Shown here one piece after another: positions 13,803-14,297 of a DNA stretch of 14,297 nucleotides. How positions within the stretch are numbered: the first letter of the stretch is position 1; each line of letters begins with the position of its first letter. The translations under genes were made by a program, and so were the position numbers. Location of the stretch: the NCBI GenBank assembly GCA_045543675.1, contig JAZPXM010000120.1, positions 1 to 14,297 on the forward strand, written 5' to 3'. The notes beneath the pieces were generated by a model. The model had not been told where the DNA came from, searched no databases, and saw only the letters and a list, made by a program, of their open reading frames with translations. The stretch is from URNF01 sp045543675 (lineage in GTDB: Bacteria; Bacillota; Clostridia; Oscillospirales; Acutalibacteraceae).

Positions 13803-13955
13803 GGGGGAACAGCAAATGAAATATGTAGCTCCTGAAATGGAAATCGTCACGTTAAGCGCCGATACGGCAGTGGCAAATGAAATTTCGACAGATTTCTCTG
13901 GTTTGATTTCCGAAAACAGCAAACCGTAAAAAGATTAAGAAAAACAACCCCGTGG
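13780..13955 (+). repeat. Direct repeat, cassette copy B (partner 7698-7872)
   Basis: Holds the last codons of the surface protein, the ribosome site GGGGGAACAG, the peptide gene and the left terminator arm. Similarity to copy A runs without gaps through the coding part. It extends with a 1-nt length change to AAAACAACCCCGTGG, where copy A meets the IS. Confidence 0.85.
13816..13929 (+). CDS. 37-aa peptide of unknown function, copy B
   Basis: ATG 13816 follows AAGGGGGAACAGCAA, 13 nt after the stop of the surface-protein frame. It opens MKYVAPEMEIVTLS, continues DTAVANEIS and ends LISENSKP. The core (MEIVTLS, DTAVANE, LISENSKP) is the same as in copy A. The central part varies (V/T, G/S, S/G), and several third-position changes are silent. 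No Cys, signal peptide or membrane helix is present. The position directly after a secreted protein and before a perfect terminator makes it the last gene of that transcript. A processed peptide, small binding partner or toxin-like product cannot be told apart from sequence alone. Confidence 0.74.
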   Translation: MKYVAPEMEIVTLSADTAVANEISTDFSGLISENSKP

Positions 13956-13974
13956 GTTTCCACGGGGTTGTTTT
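13941..13974 (+). terminator. Intrinsic terminator of the surface-protein/peptide operon
   Basis: AAAACAACCCCGTGG (13941-13955) and CCACGGGGTTGTTTT (13960-13974) form a perfect 15-bp stem around a 4-nt loop, with the T-run inside and after the right arm. Its left half survives at 7858-7872 in cassette copy A. Confidence 0.93.
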
Positions 13975-13994
13975 CTGTTGTGTGGGAAGCGATT

Positions 13995-14091
13995 TGTACA
14001 CACAATAAATGATACCGTAGGGGCAGGCGTCTCGACTGCCCGCGAACGGCGGTAAAACGGGACGATGTGGGCATCGTCCCCTACACACACG
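13995..14091 (+). repeat. Palindromic extragenic repeat, copy 1
   Basis: Starts TGTACACACAATAAATG and continues ATACCGTAGGGGC. It holds two hairpins: GGGCAG..CTGCCC (14021-14042) and GGGACGATG..CATCGTCCC (about 14060-14080). It ends CCCCTAC, the mirror of the opening GTAGGGG. It is nearly identical to 14201-14297, 206 bp further on. Confidence 0.88.
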
Positions 14092-14097
14092 CTATAG

Positions 14098-14192
14098 ATG
14101 GTATCGTAGGGGCGACCATTGGTCGTCCGCAAACAAAAAATCCCTCCACCACCGCTAACGCGGCGGTCCCCCTCCCTTTAGGGCAAGGGAGG
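14098..14192 (+). repeat. Related palindromic repeat modules between the two long copies
   Basis: Opens ATGGTATCGTAGGGGC like the neighbours but has a different hairpin (GGCGACCA-T-TGGTCGTCC, 14110-14128). An A-rich spacer follows, then TCCCTCCACC, a small stem CCGC-taac-GCGG, and the hairpin CCTCCCTT..AAGGGAGG (14171-14192). Repeats of the TCCCTCC..AAGGGAGG type are familiar from Ruminococcaceae genomes (from memory). Confidence 0.7.
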
Positions 14193-14200
14193 CGAGGGTG

Positions 14201-14297
14201 TGTACACACCATAAATGATACCGTAGGGGCAGGCGTCTCGACTGCCCGCGAACGGCGGTAAAACGGGACGATGTGGGCATCGTCCCCTACGCACATA
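14201..14297 (+). repeat. Palindromic extragenic repeat, copy 2 (reaches the window edge)
   Basis: Second copy of the repeat at 13995-14091, with only isolated differences (for example ACACACC for ACACACA, and CTACGCACA for CTACACACA). A 12-bp palindrome GTGTGTACACAC (14198-14209) lies at its left edge. The array may continue beyond the window. Confidence 0.88.

Noticed and set aside
12165..13922. Long open frame (585 codons) on the minus strand opposite the surface protein
   Set aside because: No ribosome site or family motif. The plus strand has a signal peptide, repeated modules and good composition. Its length is a by-product of the codon use opposite.
13995..14297. Possible CRISPR array at the window end
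   Set aside because: The repeat units are about 97 bp and palindromic with a 206-bp period. There are no 25-40-bp repeats with unique spacers and no cas genes.

Overview
The window looks like a chromosomal segment of an anaerobic, endospore-forming Firmicute (Bacillota, class Clostridia, of the Ruminococcaceae/Oscillospiraceae type). The evidence is a sporulation gene (spoIIP), a rubrerythrin, Gram-positive Shine-Dalgarno sites, SigA-type promoters, secreted proteins with Thr-rich linkers, and extragenic GTAGGGG palindromes. The species cannot be named from this sequence.

Left third (1-5307), core genes. mnmE (tRNA-modification GTPase, cut by the window edge) reads leftward and diverges from spoIIP plus a small membrane-protein gene. 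A two-way terminator separates these from rubrerythrin (leftward). Rubrerythrin diverges from a greA-lysS operon, and the two SigA promoters sit back to back with mirror-image -35 boxes. All of these genes look intact.

Middle (5308-11018), accessory and scarred. Directly after the lysS stop is the C-terminal stub of a uroporphyrinogen-decarboxylase-like (URO-D) protein. Then come an intact URO-D-family gene and an SGNH/GDSL hydrolase gene that look co-transcribed. Next is a 175-bp cassette holding a 37-aa peptide gene, cut in its terminator by a decayed IS3-family element. After the IS lie about 460 bp of unassigned DNA, the N-terminal half of an AraC-family regulator, and the C-terminal half of a LamG-like membrane-anchored surface protein. 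The last two abut at what looks like a deletion junction.

Right third (11019-14297). A large secreted protein (about 927 aa if read through) has two related beta-rich halves, a Cys/His-rich linker and a Clostridia-type tail. An in-frame TAA interrupts it at codon 674. It is followed after 13 nt by a second copy of the 37-aa peptide gene and a perfect terminator. The window ends in a cluster of palindromic extragenic repeats with a 206-bp period.

The most distinctive signal is the paired cassette [3' end of a large surface-protein gene] - 13 nt - [37-aa peptide] - [terminator]. The peptide copies are 29/37 identical with no indels and several synonymous changes, so they look like a real, undescribed small-protein gene. 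No function can be assigned. The rest of the accessory region reads as a place of repeated recombination and gene loss rather than a coherent new system.
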